From contig NZ_CP059973.1 of NCBI RefSeq assembly GCF_009193295.2, positions 4,402,001 through 4,466,000 of the forward strand: a DNA stretch of 64,000 nucleotides. Direction: 5' to 3'. Origin of the DNA: Bacteroides luhongzhouii. Its GTDB lineage: Bacteria; Bacteroidota; Bacteroidia; Bacteroidales; Bacteroidaceae. The notes under the pieces are model-generated. The model saw only the letters and a list, made by a program, of their open reading frames with translations, did not search any database and was not told the DNA's origin. Positions 25,066 to 35,095 of this stretch are shown piece after piece (position 1 is the stretch's first letter; each line of letters begins with the position of its first letter). Made by a program: the position numbers and the translations under genes.

Positions 25066-27282
25066 ATGGACGACTTTTTTACATTGGAGGAAAAAAAGGA
25101 GCTTTTTTCACTCTATCGACATTTATTGCAGTCTGCCGGAGACAGTATTTCCTGGAGAGATTGCCAAAAGTTAAAGAAACATCTTATCAAGGCGGCCCAA
25201 TGTAACGGTCTGCAACGCAATAACTTCGGGATGAATCCCGTCATCAGAGATTTACAAACAGCAGTGATCGTTGCCGAGGAAATCGGTATGAAAGGTTCAT
25301 GCCTGATCGGGATCATGTTGCACGAAATCGTGAAAGGTCATGTATTGTCTATCGACGAGGTGAACGCTGAATATGGTGAAGACGTGGCAAGCATCATCAA
25401 GGGATTGGTGAAAACGAACGAGCTGTATGCCAAAAGTCCTGCCATCGAGTCGGAGAATTTCCGTAATCTGCTACTGTCGTTCGCGGAGGATATGCGCGTA
25501 ATCCTGATTATGATTGCCGACCGCGTGAACGTGATGCGCAAAATTAAGGATACGGGCAATGAGGAGGACCGGCTCAAGGTGGCAAACGAAGCGGCGTATC
25601 TGTATGCTCCGCTGGCACACAAGCTGGGATTGTATAAGCTGAAATCGGAACTGGAGGATTTGTCTCTCAAATATACGCAGAAAGAGACGTATTATTTCAT
25701 CAAGGATAAGCTGAACGAAACGAAGGCTTCCCGCGACAAGTATATCGCCGCTTTTATCGAACCGATCCAAAGGAAGGTAGCGGAAGCTGGACTGAAGTTC
25801 GACATCAAGGGACGCACGAAGTCAATTCACTCGATATGGAACAAGATTCAAAAGCAAAAGACTCCTTTTGAGGGGATTTATGACTTGTTCGCCATCCGTA
25901 TCATACTGGATTCGGAACCGGATCCGGCGAAAGAGAAGCAGGAGTGCTGGCAGGTGTATTCGATTGTGACGGATATGTACCAGCCGAACCCGAAGCGTCT
26001 GCGCGACTGGCTTTCGATACCGAAAAGTAACGGTTATGAATCGTTGCACATCACCGTGATGGGTCCGGAAGGGAAATGGGTGGAAGTACAGATACGTACC
26101 CGACGGATGGACGAGATCGCGGAACGCGGACTGGCTGCGCACTGGAGATATAAAGGTATCAAAGGCGAAACAGGCTTGGACGAATGGCTGACTTCCGTAC
26201 GGGAGGCATTGGAGAACGCGGAAAATGACTCGATGAAGGTGATGGATCAGTTTAAGATGGATCTCTACGAGGATGAAGTGTTTGTCTTTACGCCCAAGGG
26301 GGATTTGTTCAAGTTGGCCAAAGGAGCTACGGTGCTCGATTTTGCTTTCCATATACATAGTAAGTTGGGATGCAAGTGTATCGGCGCGAAAGTGAATGGT
26401 AAGAACGTGCAGTTGAAGCAGAAGTTGAACAGCGGCGACCAGGTGGAAATCATGACTTCAAACACCCAGACTCCGAAACAGGACTGGCTGAGCATCGTGA
26501 CGACTTCCAAAGCGCGCACCAAGATACGGCAGGCGCTCAAAGAGATGGTGGCACGCCAGCATGCGTTCGCCAAGGAGACGCTGGAACGGAAATTCAAGAA
26601 CCGCAAACTGGAGTATGATGAAGCGACCATGATGCGCCTCATCAAGCGTTTGGGATTCAAGAACGTGACAGAGTTTTATCAACGGATTGCTGATGGCGGA
26701 CTGGATGTGAACGAGATTCTGGATAAATATATCGAACAGCAGAAACGGGACAATGATACGCATGATGAAATTGTTTATCGCAGTGCCGAAGGGTATAATT
26801 TGCAGACCGCACAGGAGGAAACGACGGCTAAAGAGGATGTACTGGTGATTGACCAGAATCTGAAAGGACTGGAGTTTAAACTGGCTAAATGTTGTAACCC
26901 CATTTATGGCGATGATGTGTTCGGGTTCGTAACGGTGAGCGGTGGAATCAAGATACACCGGTCGGATTGTCCGAACGCGAATCAGATGCGCGAACGTTTC
27001 GGCTACCGGATTGTGAAGGCCCGTTGGGCGGGCAAGTCGGAAGGTACGCAATATCCAATCACGCTGCGCGTTGTAGGACATGATGATATTGGTATTGTGA
27101 CAAATATTACTTCTATTATTTCGAAAGAGAATGGTATCACACTGCGTTCCATCGGCATTGATTCGCACGATGGTTTGTTCTCGGGTACACTGACGGTAAT
27201 GGTGGGTGATACAGGGCGTTTGGAAGCTCTTATCAAGAAGTTACGGACAGTGAAGGGAGTCAAACAGGTGAGCAGGAATTAA
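25066..27282 (+). CDS. relA: RelA/SpoT-type (p)ppGpp synthetase, hydrolase site degenerate
   Basis: Long Rel-family enzyme, 738 residues; start at 25066 (MDDFFTLEEKKEL). Domains in order: HD hydrolase region (about 25-190), synthetase (about 225-345; FAIRII, then RLRDWLSIPKSNGYESLHI), TGS (VFVFTPKGDLFKLAKGATVLDFAFHIH), a zinc-finger/RIS region with a Cys pair (AKCCNPIYGDDVFGF) and a C-terminal ACT domain. The hydrolase signature is changed: the first metal His is Asn (GMNPVI), HD is HE and the following ED is KG (LHEIVKGH). The synthetase loop keeps an RxKD-like form (RLRD). It should make but not break ppGpp. Confidence 0.9.
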   Translation: MDDFFTLEEKKELFSLYRHLLQSAGDSISWRDCQKLKKHLIKAAQCNGLQRNNFGMNPVIRDLQTAVIVAEEIGMKGSCLIGIMLHEIVKGHVLSIDEVNAEYGEDVASIIKGLVKTNELYAKSPAIESENFRNLLLSFAEDMRVILIMIADRVNVMRKIKDTGNEEDRLKVANEAAYLYAPLAHKLGLYKLKSELEDLSLKYTQKETYYFIKDKLNETKASRDKYIAAFIEPIQRKVAEAGLKFDIKGRTKSIHSIWNKIQKQKTPFEGIYDLFAIRIILDSEPDPAKEKQECWQVYSIVTDMYQPNPKRLRDWLSIPKSNGYESLHITVMGPEGKWVEVQIRTRRMDEIAERGLAAHWRYKGIKGETGLDEWLTSVREALENAENDSMKVMDQFKMDLYEDEVFVFTPKGDLFKLAKGATVLDFAFHIHSKLGCKCIGAKVNGKNVQLKQKLNSGDQVEIMTSNTQTPKQDWLSIVTTSKARTKIRQALKEMVARQHAFAKETLERKFKNRKLEYDEATMMRLIKRLGFKNVTEFYQRIADGGLDVNEILDKYIEQQKRDNDTHDEIVYRSAEGYNLQTAQEETTAKEDVLVIDQNLKGLEFKLAKCCNPIYGDDVFGFVTVSGGIKIHRSDCPNANQMRERFGYRIVKARWAGKSEGTQYPITLRVVGHDDIGIVTNITSIISKENGITLRSIGIDSHDGLFSGTLTVMVGDTGRLEALIKKLRTVKGVKQVSRN

Positions 27283-27312
27283 TAAGAGTTACGGCAAACA
27301 CGCAAAAACAGT

Positions 27313-27357
27313 GAACGGTGAACATTTGCAGCAAGATGCGCAATTTGTTCACCGTTC
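27313..27357 (+). terminator. Stem-loop after relA
   Basis: GAACGGTGAACA (27313-27324) pairs with TGTTCACCGTTC (27346-27357), a 12-bp perfect stem. A T-rich stretch follows after three bases. It lies between convergent genes. Confidence 0.55.
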
Positions 27358-27441
27358 GTCGTTTTATGGTTTGCAGAAGGTGATCTGCTATTTGTCTCTC
27401 TTCTTTCTGATAGGGTATTTATCTTGTATCTCCGTTGATGA

Positions 27442-28599
27442 TTATCTTACTTTCTTCTTTTTATAATAAGGATAAGTGGCCAATACAAAGAACAACAAAG
27501 CGATGGAAGCTACCATCTGTCCGATATGGAGCATCTTGTCTGTATTCAATTCTAAGTAGCACGCAGTAGCAATACCCAAGGAGATGCCGACTTCGCTTGC
27601 CAGCAAATGGGTAGTGTTGGCTGTCCCGCGTTGGCAATGATGGGATAGTTTCACGAACATCACCAGAAATTCCGGCATGGTTAAACCTAAACCCAATCCC
27701 AAGAGTACGGAAGAGATGCCTATCGAAAGGTCTGTATTCAATAAGGACATGGCTACCATTTCCACCCCGATTCCTATAATGACCAGGCGCAGCGTTTTCT
27801 CTTTGAAGAAAAACAGGCGCGCGAAAAACAGGGAGACAATGTATCCGAGGGTTGTGCCTACAAAGAACGGTACGGGGATTCCCACGTTTCCGAGTACGAA
27901 ATCGTTTAGAAAAGGGTGTACCAATGGAATCAGTAAGCCCGGAACGAATGTTATCAGAATCAGGTTGATGGCGGGAACCCATCCACGAAGCAGCAAGAAG
28001 CGGTCGAAGGAATAGAGTTTAGTGACAATCGGCGCACGGAAAGGTACATATACCCCTGATAATACGAGGATTCCCACAAGTCCGGTTATGACAGATACGG
28101 TAAGCAGGTTTTGGAATGTGTAGCTTTGGTAGAGCCATACTCCGAGGATGACACCCAAGAGCATTCCCAGGCGTGCCGTCCACGAGAAGCTGACATTTCC
28201 CGCGCTCCGCAATGTGGAGTTGGTGATGTCGATAGCCAAGGTGATACCGGCAGTAGTGCCTATGCCAAAGGCTAGTCCTTGCACGGTGCTCAACAGGATT
28301 AGTTCTGTGAGGTTCGTCACAAAGGCGTATCCAATCGTCGCCAGTACCATCAAGGCAGCGGCAAACATACATACGTATTTACGTTTGTAGGCATCTACCA
28401 GGTAGGCATGGAAAGGACCGATGAGGAACATCCCCAAGGTGAAAAAAAGAAAGATTGCTCCTGTCTGTGCGACCGACACTCCGAGACGGTCGGCCATCTC
28501 TACGGAAAGCACCGGAAATAACACATACAAGGATATAAACAACAGCAAATTAGCTACACATATCCGCATAAAATGAACTGTCCACAATTTAACTGCCAT
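27442..28599 (-). CDS. MFS transporter
   Basis: A 385-residue major facilitator with about 12 TM helices. The loop 2-3 motif is GPFHAYLVDAYKRKYV (60-75), a variant of GxxxDRxGRR. Arg and Gly-rich helix 5 region and SFSWTARLGMLLGVILGVWLY are visible. The short length and lack of a substrate motif prevent a precise call; efflux is likely. The panB stop-start gap is 8 bases, so it is probably co-transcribed with panB. Confidence 0.88.
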   Translation of the reverse strand: MAVKLWTVHFMRICVANLLLFISLYVLFPVLSVEMADRLGVSVAQTGAIFLFFTLGMFLIGPFHAYLVDAYKRKYVCMFAAALMVLATIGYAFVTNLTELILLSTVQGLAFGIGTTAGITLAIDITNSTLRSAGNVSFSWTARLGMLLGVILGVWLYQSYTFQNLLTVSVITGLVGILVLSGVYVPFRAPIVTKLYSFDRFLLLRGWVPAINLILITFVPGLLIPLVHPFLNDFVLGNVGIPVPFFVGTTLGYIVSLFFARLFFFKEKTLRLVIIGIGVEMVAMSLLNTDLSIGISSVLLGLGLGLTMPEFLVMFVKLSHHCQRGTANTTHLLASEVGISLGIATACYLELNTDKMLHIGQMVASIALLFFVLATYPYYKKKKVR

Positions 28600-28607
28600 A
28601 TACTATC

Positions 28608-29429
28608 TTAATATTGTTCCTTCTCGTTGGGGAAGTAGCAATTCTTCACATCGGAAACGTAACGGCTGATGGCGTCGGTCATCACCGTGTACAAGTCAGC
28701 ATAACGACGCAAAAAACGCGGACGGAATCCGTTGTTCATCCCAAGCATATCCTGAATAACCAATACCTGACCGTCTACATGGCCACCGGCACCGATTCCG
28801 ATGATAGGAATAGTAAGCTCGGAAGCTACACGCTCTGCAAGGGTAGCAGGGATTTTTTCGAGTACAATGGCAAAACAGCCTGCTTCTTCCAATAAATGAG
28901 CGTCGCGAATCAGTTTGTCGGCTTCGGCTTCATCTTTGGCGCGTACGGTATAGGTTCCGTATTTGTTAATGGATTGAGGCATGAGTCCCAAATGTCCCAT
29001 CACAGGAATACCGGCGCATACGATACGTTTCACCGTGTCGATGATTTCTTCACCGCCTTCGAGCTTCAATGCGTCAGCGTGGCTTTCTTTCATGATGCGG
29101 ATAGCGGAAGCAAGCCCCTCCATCTCATTGCCTTGGTAAGATCCGAAAGGCATATCAACTACCACCATCGCACGCTTTACACCACGTACTACGGATTTGG
29201 CATGATAAATCATTTGGTCGAGTGTGATAGGTAATGTAGTCACGTTACCTGCCATTACGTTAGAAGCGGAGTCGCCTACGAGGATTACGTCCATTCCCGC
29301 ACCGTCTACAATCTGTGCCATTGTGTAATCATACGCAGTCAGCATAGATATTTTTTCGCCTCTCTGTTTCATTTCGACCAAGCGATGAGTAGTCACCTTT
29401 CTTGTGTCATCTGATATATAACCAGCCAT
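28608..29429 (-). CDS. panB: 3-methyl-2-oxobutanoate hydroxymethyltransferase
   Basis: First committed enzyme of pantothenate synthesis: methylenetetrahydrofolate plus alpha-ketoisovalerate to ketopantoate. The 273 residues show [19 protein letters not shown], the metal/substrate motif [40 protein letters not shown] and the catalytic Glu region [18 protein letters not shown]. Length is typical (264 in E. coli). panC and panD are not nearby. Confidence 0.97.
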   Translation of the reverse strand: MAGYISDDTRKVTTHRLVEMKQRGEKISMLTAYDYTMAQIVDGAGMDVILVGDSASNVMAGNVTTLPITLDQMIYHAKSVVRGVKRAMVVVDMPFGSYQGNEMEGLASAIRIMKESHADALKLEGGEEIIDTVKRIVCAGIPVMGHLGLMPQSINKYGTYTVRAKDEAEADKLIRDAHLLEEAGCFAIVLEKIPATLAERVASELTIPIIGIGAGGHVDGQVLVIQDMLGMNNGFRPRFLRRYADLYTVMTDAISRYVSDVKNCYFPNEKEQY

Positions 29430-29560
29430 GTCTTTTTTAATTAAAAATTAATGATTAAAAATTAATATGGCGCTGAACGCCTTTCAAAAATCGCGGCAAA
29501 GTTATAACATTTAATTCATAACAGAGAAGGAAAAGCAAAAAATCCTTTCAAACGCCTCGC

Positions 29561-29584
29561 TTAGATAGCTGGGAGGCTATCTAA
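29561..29584. terminator. Short stem-loop after the HAD gene
   Basis: TTAGATAGC (29561-29569) pairs with GCTATCTAA (29576-29584). It lies 12 bases past the HAD stop on the minus strand but lacks a downstream T run in that direction. Confidence 0.4.
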
Positions 29585-29595
29585 AAATAAAATCG

Positions 29596-30243
29596 TTATT
29601 TATGAAGAGAAATCATTTTTTCGTAAGTCATGCCGGTAAAGTCATCTATAATAGAATGGGCTTTTCCGGTGATAGCTTCGCGTGAGTTGGTGGTGGCAAG
29701 TCCGATCACGGTTGCCCCGGAAGTCATGCCGGCTTGCAGGCCGTGGAAAGAATCTTCAAAGACGTAGGAGTTTTCGGGAGTGGCTTCAAAGATTTCCATT
29801 CCCAGCAGGAAGCAGTCGGGAGCGGGCTTTGAACGGGCAAACATTTCTCCTGTCAGAATACGGTCTACCATTCCTTTAAATTCGGGATGAGCATTGTAGA
29901 CGTTTGCCATCTTCTCTTCGTTGGAGCTGGTGACTACGGCAATCTTTGCACCGTTCCGGCGAAGATCAGCTATGAAGGCTTCTACTCCGGGGATGTATTC
30001 GTAAGACATCTTTTTCTCGTAAATATTGAGTTCAGCGGTTATTTCGAGCTGCGCTTCGGGTTTGTCCGCAAAATGCTTTTCATAGATTTGCGATAGTGTC
30101 TGTCCCTTGATACAGCGTCCGAAATCTTCTTCATTCAGATATTTCCGTCCTTGCTCGTTCCAAAAAACAGTGTACTGCGTTTCTGTATCCATGATAACAC
30201 CGTCAAAGTCGAAGAGTGCTGCAATTGTTTTCGTTGTATTCAT
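29596..30243 (-). CDS. HAD-family phosphatase / beta-phosphoglucomutase-like
   Basis: A 215-residue subfamily I HAD enzyme. Motif I is FDFDGVIMDTE (12-22), motif II VVTSSNEEK (about 105), motif III Lys in ARSKPAPDCFLLGM and motif IV VFEDSFHGLQAG. A four-helix cap lies between motifs I and II. It is a cytoplasmic sugar-phosphate phosphatase or mutase; the substrate is not readable from sequence. Divergent from the MATE gene. Confidence 0.9.
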   Translation of the reverse strand: MNTTKTIAALFDFDGVIMDTETQYTVFWNEQGRKYLNEEDFGRCIKGQTLSQIYEKHFADKPEAQLEITAELNIYEKKMSYEYIPGVEAFIADLRRNGAKIAVVTSSNEEKMANVYNAHPEFKGMVDRILTGEMFARSKPAPDCFLLGMEIFEATPENSYVFEDSFHGLQAGMTSGATVIGLATTNSREAITGKAHSIIDDFTGMTYEKMISLHK

Positions 30244-30393
30244 ATTAAACTGTCTTTTTACCTAAAACGTTAAACCTTGTGTATCTATCACCGCAAAGTT
30301 CCGAATAATCATCGAATCAGGCAAATAATTCGTACCTTTGCAAAACTAAAAAAAACGTAACATACGTTTTTATCCAACAAAATCGACTGGCGC

Positions 30394-31755
30394 ATGAGCA
30401 AGAACGACCCACATATTTTAGGCAAAGAACGTATTGGCAAGTTGCTGTTACAATATTCCATTCCTGCGATTATAGGAATGACGATTACTTCTATCTACAA
30501 CATCATTGATAGTATCTTTATCGGACATGGCGTAGGACCGATGGCCATTGCCGGACTGGCTATCAGCTTCCCACTGATGAATCTTGTTGTCGCTTTCTGT
30601 ACATTGGTTTCGGCAGGAGGTTCCACCCTCGCTTCTATTCGACTGGGACAGAAGGACATGAAAGGGGCTACGGAAATTTTGTCACATACGTTGATGCTTT
30701 GTATCACAAATTCTCTTTTCTTCGGTATTCTGTCTTTTATCTTCCTGGATGATATACTGACTTTCTTCGGAGCCAGCCAGGAAACGCTTCCGTATGCACG
30801 TAGCTTTATGCAGGTGATTTTACTGGGAACTCCCATCACTTACACTATGATCGGGCTGAACAACGTGATGCGCGCTACCGGATATCCGAAAAAGGCTATG
30901 CTTACTTCGATGGTGACAGTGGTGGCTAACATCATCCTCGCTCCTATTTTTATCTTCCACTTCGAATGGGGAATGAGGGGGGCGGCTACGGCGACAGTTA
31001 TCTCGCAGTTGATCGGTATGGTGTGGGTGGTGAGCCACTTCACCAAGAAAGACAGTACGGTGCATTTTGAGGGGAATATCTGGAAGATGAAACGAAGAAT
31101 TATAAAAAGTATCTTCGCCATCGGTATGTCTCCATTCCTGATGAATGTGTGTGCGTGTGCCATCGTTATTATCATCAATAACAGTCTGCAAAACTACGGG
31201 GGCGATATGGCTATCGGCGCGTATGGTATCATCAACCGGTTGCTGACACTTTATGTAATGATTGTGTTGGGGCTGACTATGGGTATGCAACCAATCGTGG
31301 GCTACAACTTCGGAGCACAAAAAATAGACCGGGTGAAACAAACATTGCGACTGGGAATTATCTCCGGAGTAGTGATTACGAGCAGCGGGTTCGTGATTTG
31401 TGAGTTCTTCCCTCATGCAGTATCGGCACTCTTCACCGATAGCGATGAATTGATTGATTTGGCGGTAGGCGGTATCCGGCTGACTGTGTTGATGTTCCCG
31501 TTTGTAGGGGCACAGATTGTAATCGGTAACTTCTTCCAGAGTATCGGCAAAGCTAAAATCAGTATTTTCCTTTCGCTGACGCGTCAGCTGCTTTATCTTT
31601 TGCCTTGCTTATTACTTTTCCCTAACTGGTGGGGATTGAAAGGTATCTGGATCAGTATGCCGGTATCGGATGCGCTGGCATTTATTACGGCTGTTGTCAG
31701 CCTGATGATTTACATCAAGAAGGTTTCCAAACAGCATCCGGCAATAGCAGAATAA
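30394..31755 (+). CDS. MATE-family multidrug/cation efflux transporter
   Basis: A 453-residue membrane protein with 12 TM helices in two homologous halves. The opening LGKERIGKLLLQYSIPAIIGMTITSIYNIIDSIFIGH-type region and the second-half counterpart MQPIVGYNFGAQKIDRV are diagnostic. Na+- or H+-driven drug export is inferred from the family. TACCTTTG at 30333-30340 is a likely promoter element. Confidence 0.94.
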   Translation: MSKNDPHILGKERIGKLLLQYSIPAIIGMTITSIYNIIDSIFIGHGVGPMAIAGLAISFPLMNLVVAFCTLVSAGGSTLASIRLGQKDMKGATEILSHTLMLCITNSLFFGILSFIFLDDILTFFGASQETLPYARSFMQVILLGTPITYTMIGLNNVMRATGYPKKAMLTSMVTVVANIILAPIFIFHFEWGMRGAATATVISQLIGMVWVVSHFTKKDSTVHFEGNIWKMKRRIIKSIFAIGMSPFLMNVCACAIVIIINNSLQNYGGDMAIGAYGIINRLLTLYVMIVLGLTMGMQPIVGYNFGAQKIDRVKQTLRLGIISGVVITSSGFVICEFFPHAVSALFTDSDELIDLAVGGIRLTVLMFPFVGAQIVIGNFFQSIGKAKISIFLSLTRQLLYLLPCLLLFPNWWGLKGIWISMPVSDALAFITAVVSLMIYIKKVSKQHPAIAE

Positions 31756-31777
31756 GGCGACGTCTGCCCTATTCTGC
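31747..31777. terminator. Hairpin between convergent MATE and permease genes
   Basis: GCAGAATA-GGC pairs with GCC-TATTCTGC across one mismatch. The left arm includes the last codons of the MATE gene. It could end transcription from both sides. Confidence 0.5.
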
Positions 31778-31785
31778 CATTTAGT

Positions 31786-34104
31786 TTATTCTGCCTTAAT
31801 GCTATTGACCGGATTCTCGTTCGCAATGTGCCATGCTTTCAGAACGACACAGATAACAACCAGTAATTGGACGAACAAGGCAGCAGCTGCAAAAAGCAAT
31901 GGATTCAAATCAATCTGCTCGGCAAACTGGTCGAGCCATGCCTGCCCTGCAAAATAAGAAACAGTAGTGCCTACTAGGATAGAAATCACTGAAACGTATA
32001 AAATGTCACGTGTCAGTAATCCGAGGATATGAGATGCTTCGGCTCCATTCACTTTCCGGATAGCTATCTCTTTGCTCCGGCGCTGGGTTTCATCGTTCAC
32101 ATAGCCAATCAATCCCATGATAACGATCAGCAGGATAAAGGCGGAAGTGATCCAGACGGAATTGCGGAAGCGGTATACGTCTTTATAGATATTTTTCACC
32201 ATTTGATCTACTAGGATAAAACGCAAGGATATATTCGGATAGGTGTTTTCTACAAACTCGTTCAGACGTTTCAGATTCTCGTTATATGGTTCTTTCAAAC
32301 GGACATCAAAGGCGTGGTTGGCATTTTCATCTCCAATTAGGACAATAGGAGATTGCGACCCATAAAAGCTGTTATTGCGAATGTCACGAAATACACCTAC
32401 AATCGTTCCTTGAATGTCATTCACTGTTTTACCTACTGCTCCGTCGGTCCATTTCATCAGACGCACCAGTTCTTCGTTTACCAATAAGTCGTTCTGCTTT
32501 TTCAGCGTAGTGCCTTCTATAATCTTAATACCCATTACTTCAGGATAGTTGTAATGGCAGGAGTTGAAATTAAGGGTGGCAATCCGCTTACCGTCATTTC
32601 CCATCAGTCCGCGTGTCCAGTACTCTCCCAACACCCCATTTACGGCAACGGTCACTCCTTCTACCATCGGCTGGCGGTTCAAATCGTCTTTGATATGCTC
32701 TACCGATTCTTTAGGCAACCATGTCTGCGCTTGAGCTAATCCGGGCACGACGATACCCATATCACGGCTCATCAGATGACTGTACTGCAACAGAGTGACC
32801 AGCAACAATCCCAAGACGAAAGAAACTCCCGTAAACTGCACAAACAACAACGAACGTTTCCATCCTTTCTTCCCATCTGTATACCGGCGGAATACTTGCG
32901 TGACAGGGATACGGGAGAATAATCGTCCCGGTATGCCACCTGCCAGTATGAAGAGAACAAGGATAGTGAGCAACGGTACCCACAACGTTTCCCAAGTGAA
33001 AAGTGAGGAAAGACGGACGGAAAGTAAATCTTCAATCAGACCACGCGCATTGATTATCAGTAAGAAACTAAGCAATACGGAAAGAATGACAAGGATTCCC
33101 GTCTCTGCCATAAACATTCTGAAAATATGGGTGGAACTGGCTCCATTGCACTTATGCACTCCCACTCCTTTTGCACGACGGCTTAAAGTAGCAATGGATA
33201 TCAGCATATAGTTCATGATAGCCACAAAGAAGATAGCAAAGCCCAAAAATCCGTAAATGACCAAACGCTTTTGTACATCGGGAGAAGCCAGATGACGTTT
33301 CACCAATGGAATGGCGCTAAATTCAATTTTCCAGCCATCAAACTCTAATGCGGTATATTTACCGATCACCCGCTGAATGTCAGCATTCACTTTGTCAATG
33401 TCCGAAGCATGGCGCAAACGAAGGAAAGCATAAAAGACATCATTTCCTCCCCAACCGGCTCCTGCATGATACCCTCCATTTTGATGAACAGATATCACGA
33501 AATCATGAGTGAGCATCGTATTTTCCGGTACATCTTTGTAGATTCCACGTATGGTCAGTGTGTTTTGTTTTTCAACAGAAAGCACTTTCCCGACAGGATT
33601 TTCATCCCCGAACGTCTCACGGGCAAAATGCTCCGAAACAAAAACGCTTCCGGGCATAATCATATCTTTGGGATTACCTTGCAACACCGGTATGCCGAAG
33701 GTTTGAAAAAAACAAGTATCTGCAAAGATGTAATCTGCATCGGGCAACAGTTTATCTTCATAATAGATATTAGCGCCACCCATCGAAAGGACACAACTGG
33801 CTACTTCTATTTCCTTCGGCATCTCTTCTGCCAAAGTAGGTGCCACCACATCGAAAACAGTATAGTCATAACCGATCTCTCCATCATCACCTGCGGTTTT
33901 GCCTGTGCTAAGATTAGTCATCTGACAACGTACGAGTGCCAGGCGTTCCGCCTCCGGATAGCATTGCTCATAGTTTAGTTCAAAGGCTATCTGCGAGAAA
34001 AGCAGAATACCGATAGTAAGCCCTAAGGAAAGGGAAATGATTCGTATGATATTCGATCCGCGTTCACGCAATAAGGTACGTATAGTATAATAGATTTGTC
34101 TCAT
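31786..34104 (-). CDS. FtsX/MacB-type ABC transporter permease
   Basis: A 772-residue inner-membrane permease with two FtsX modules. The first TM (IIRIISLSLGLTIGILLFSQ, 19-38) is followed by a large MacB-type periplasmic domain, three TMs (about 285-400), a second periplasmic domain and a final three-TM FtsX block (about 660-765). The signature RSKEIAIRKVNGAEASHIL before the last block couples it to the ATPase. It lies 14 bases after the ATPase gene. Such pumps act as mechanotransmitters in peptide or lipoprotein export. Confidence 0.92.
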   Translation of the reverse strand: MRQIYYTIRTLLRERGSNIIRIISLSLGLTIGILLFSQIAFELNYEQCYPEAERLALVRCQMTNLSTGKTAGDDGEIGYDYTVFDVVAPTLAEEMPKEIEVASCVLSMGGANIYYEDKLLPDADYIFADTCFFQTFGIPVLQGNPKDMIMPGSVFVSEHFARETFGDENPVGKVLSVEKQNTLTIRGIYKDVPENTMLTHDFVISVHQNGGYHAGAGWGGNDVFYAFLRLRHASDIDKVNADIQRVIGKYTALEFDGWKIEFSAIPLVKRHLASPDVQKRLVIYGFLGFAIFFVAIMNYMLISIATLSRRAKGVGVHKCNGASSTHIFRMFMAETGILVILSVLLSFLLIINARGLIEDLLSVRLSSLFTWETLWVPLLTILVLFILAGGIPGRLFSRIPVTQVFRRYTDGKKGWKRSLLFVQFTGVSFVLGLLLVTLLQYSHLMSRDMGIVVPGLAQAQTWLPKESVEHIKDDLNRQPMVEGVTVAVNGVLGEYWTRGLMGNDGKRIATLNFNSCHYNYPEVMGIKIIEGTTLKKQNDLLVNEELVRLMKWTDGAVGKTVNDIQGTIVGVFRDIRNNSFYGSQSPIVLIGDENANHAFDVRLKEPYNENLKRLNEFVENTYPNISLRFILVDQMVKNIYKDVYRFRNSVWITSAFILLIVIMGLIGYVNDETQRRSKEIAIRKVNGAEASHILGLLTRDILYVSVISILVGTTVSYFAGQAWLDQFAEQIDLNPLLFAAAALFVQLLVVICVVLKAWHIANENPVNSIKAE

Positions 34105-34118
34105 GGTTGGTTCTCTGT

Positions 34119-34793
34119 TTATGCCTTTACACTTGCTACAATACTTCCATCGAATAAATGTACGGTACGATGTGCGAAACTGGCATCGTGCTGTGAGTGG
34201 GTCACCATGATAATGGTTGTCCCCTCTCTATTCAGTTCCGTCAACAGGTTCATCACTTCCGCTCCGTTCTTTGAGTCAAGGTTACCCGTAGGCTCATCGG
34301 CAAGGATTAGCTGAGGATTGGTAACAACCGCGCGGGCTATCGCCACCCGTTGTTGCTGTCCGCCGGAAAGCTGTTGAGGAAAATGTTTTGCACGGTGGTT
34401 GATATTCATTCTTTTTAGAATGTCTTCTACCATTCGACGGCGTTCGGAAGATTTAAGGCCTAAGTAAGTGAGCGGAAGTTCCACGTTCTCATAAACGTTC
34501 AATTCATCTATCAGATTAAAACTCTGGAATACAAAGCCCAGTTTACCTTTACGGACACGGGTACGTTCCTTTTCTTTCAGGCCGGCTACTTCTTCCCCCA
34601 TCAGCAGGTAAGAGCCTTCAGTGGGGTTATCTAACAGGCCGAGGATGTTTAATAAGGTGGATTTTCCACAGCCAGACGGTCCCATGATAGCAACAAATTC
34701 TCCTTCTTTTACTTCAAGGTTCACATGATTTAACGCAACCGTCTCCACTTCGGTAGTGCGGAATACTTTACTAATATTTTCAATCTGTATCAT
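34119..34793 (-). CDS. MacB/LolD-type ABC transporter ATP-binding protein
   Basis: A 224-residue ATPase. Walker A GPSGCGKST (38-46), Q-loop FQSFNLIDEL, signature LSGGQQQRVAIARAV (about 140), Walker B LILADEPTGNLD and switch His in MVTHSQHDASF. It partners the permease just downstream, and together they form a Type VII (MacB-like) transporter. It is the first gene behind the sigma-54-type promoter. Confidence 0.96.
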   Translation of the reverse strand: MIQIENISKVFRTTEVETVALNHVNLEVKEGEFVAIMGPSGCGKSTLLNILGLLDNPTEGSYLLMGEEVAGLKEKERTRVRKGKLGFVFQSFNLIDELNVYENVELPLTYLGLKSSERRRMVEDILKRMNINHRAKHFPQQLSGGQQQRVAIARAVVTNPQLILADEPTGNLDSKNGAEVMNLLTELNREGTTIIMVTHSQHDASFAHRTVHLFDGSIVASVKA

Positions 34794-34859
34794 CTTCTTT
34801 ATTTATGATGTTGTTCTACATAGATTTATTTCCGGTTTTACTATTGACGTTTTTAGTCA

Positions 34860-34875
34860 TGCAGAAAGTATGCCA
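34860..34875 (-). promoter_or_regulatory. Sigma-54 (-24/-12) promoter of the ABC operon
   Basis: On the minus strand the sequence reads TGGCATACTTTCTGCA: GG at -24 and GC at -12 with exactly 10 bases between, close to the consensus TGGCACN5TTGCA. The start would be near 34849, 56 bases before the ATPase ATG. Confidence 0.7.
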
Positions 34876-34930
34876 AACAAGAATAGCTATTCATTTTCAA
34901 CCATTTACCTTTTCTTAGCTTCCCAAACAT

Positions 34931-34968
34931 CGTCTAATTATTAGACAGGACCGTCTAATTATTAGACA
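34931..34968. promoter_or_regulatory. Two tandem 15-bp palindromes (enhancer candidate)
   Basis: GTCTAATTATTAGAC occurs at 34932-34946 and again at 34953-34967, each a perfect palindrome, with identical flanking C and A. Their centres are 21 bp apart, two helical turns. They lie about 90 and 111 bases upstream of the predicted sigma-54 start, where NtrC-type activators bind. Confidence 0.75.
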
Positions 34969-35031
34969 AATCGGATACTGTTCCATATCTCCCATTTATT
35001 GTTCAAAGAGTCCTATTTGCCTGTTAGGCGA

Positions 35032-35062
35032 TTGTTCATCCAAATAGAAAACTTTATCTTTG
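35032..35062 (+). promoter_or_regulatory. Promoter of the metallophosphoesterase gene
   Basis: TTG at 35032-35034, a 20-base spacer and TATCTTTG at 35055-35062 give a start near 35069, 27 bases before the ATG. It is a primary-sigma promoter, unlike its divergent neighbour. Confidence 0.7.
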
Positions 35063-35095
35063 CGTTTAGTTTTCTAGACTATAAACAAAATAATT

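Noticed and set aside
35032-35095. A second sigma-54 promoter for the metallophosphoesterase.
   Set aside because: No GG-N10-GC pair on the plus strand; a standard TTG/TATCTTTG promoter explains the gene.
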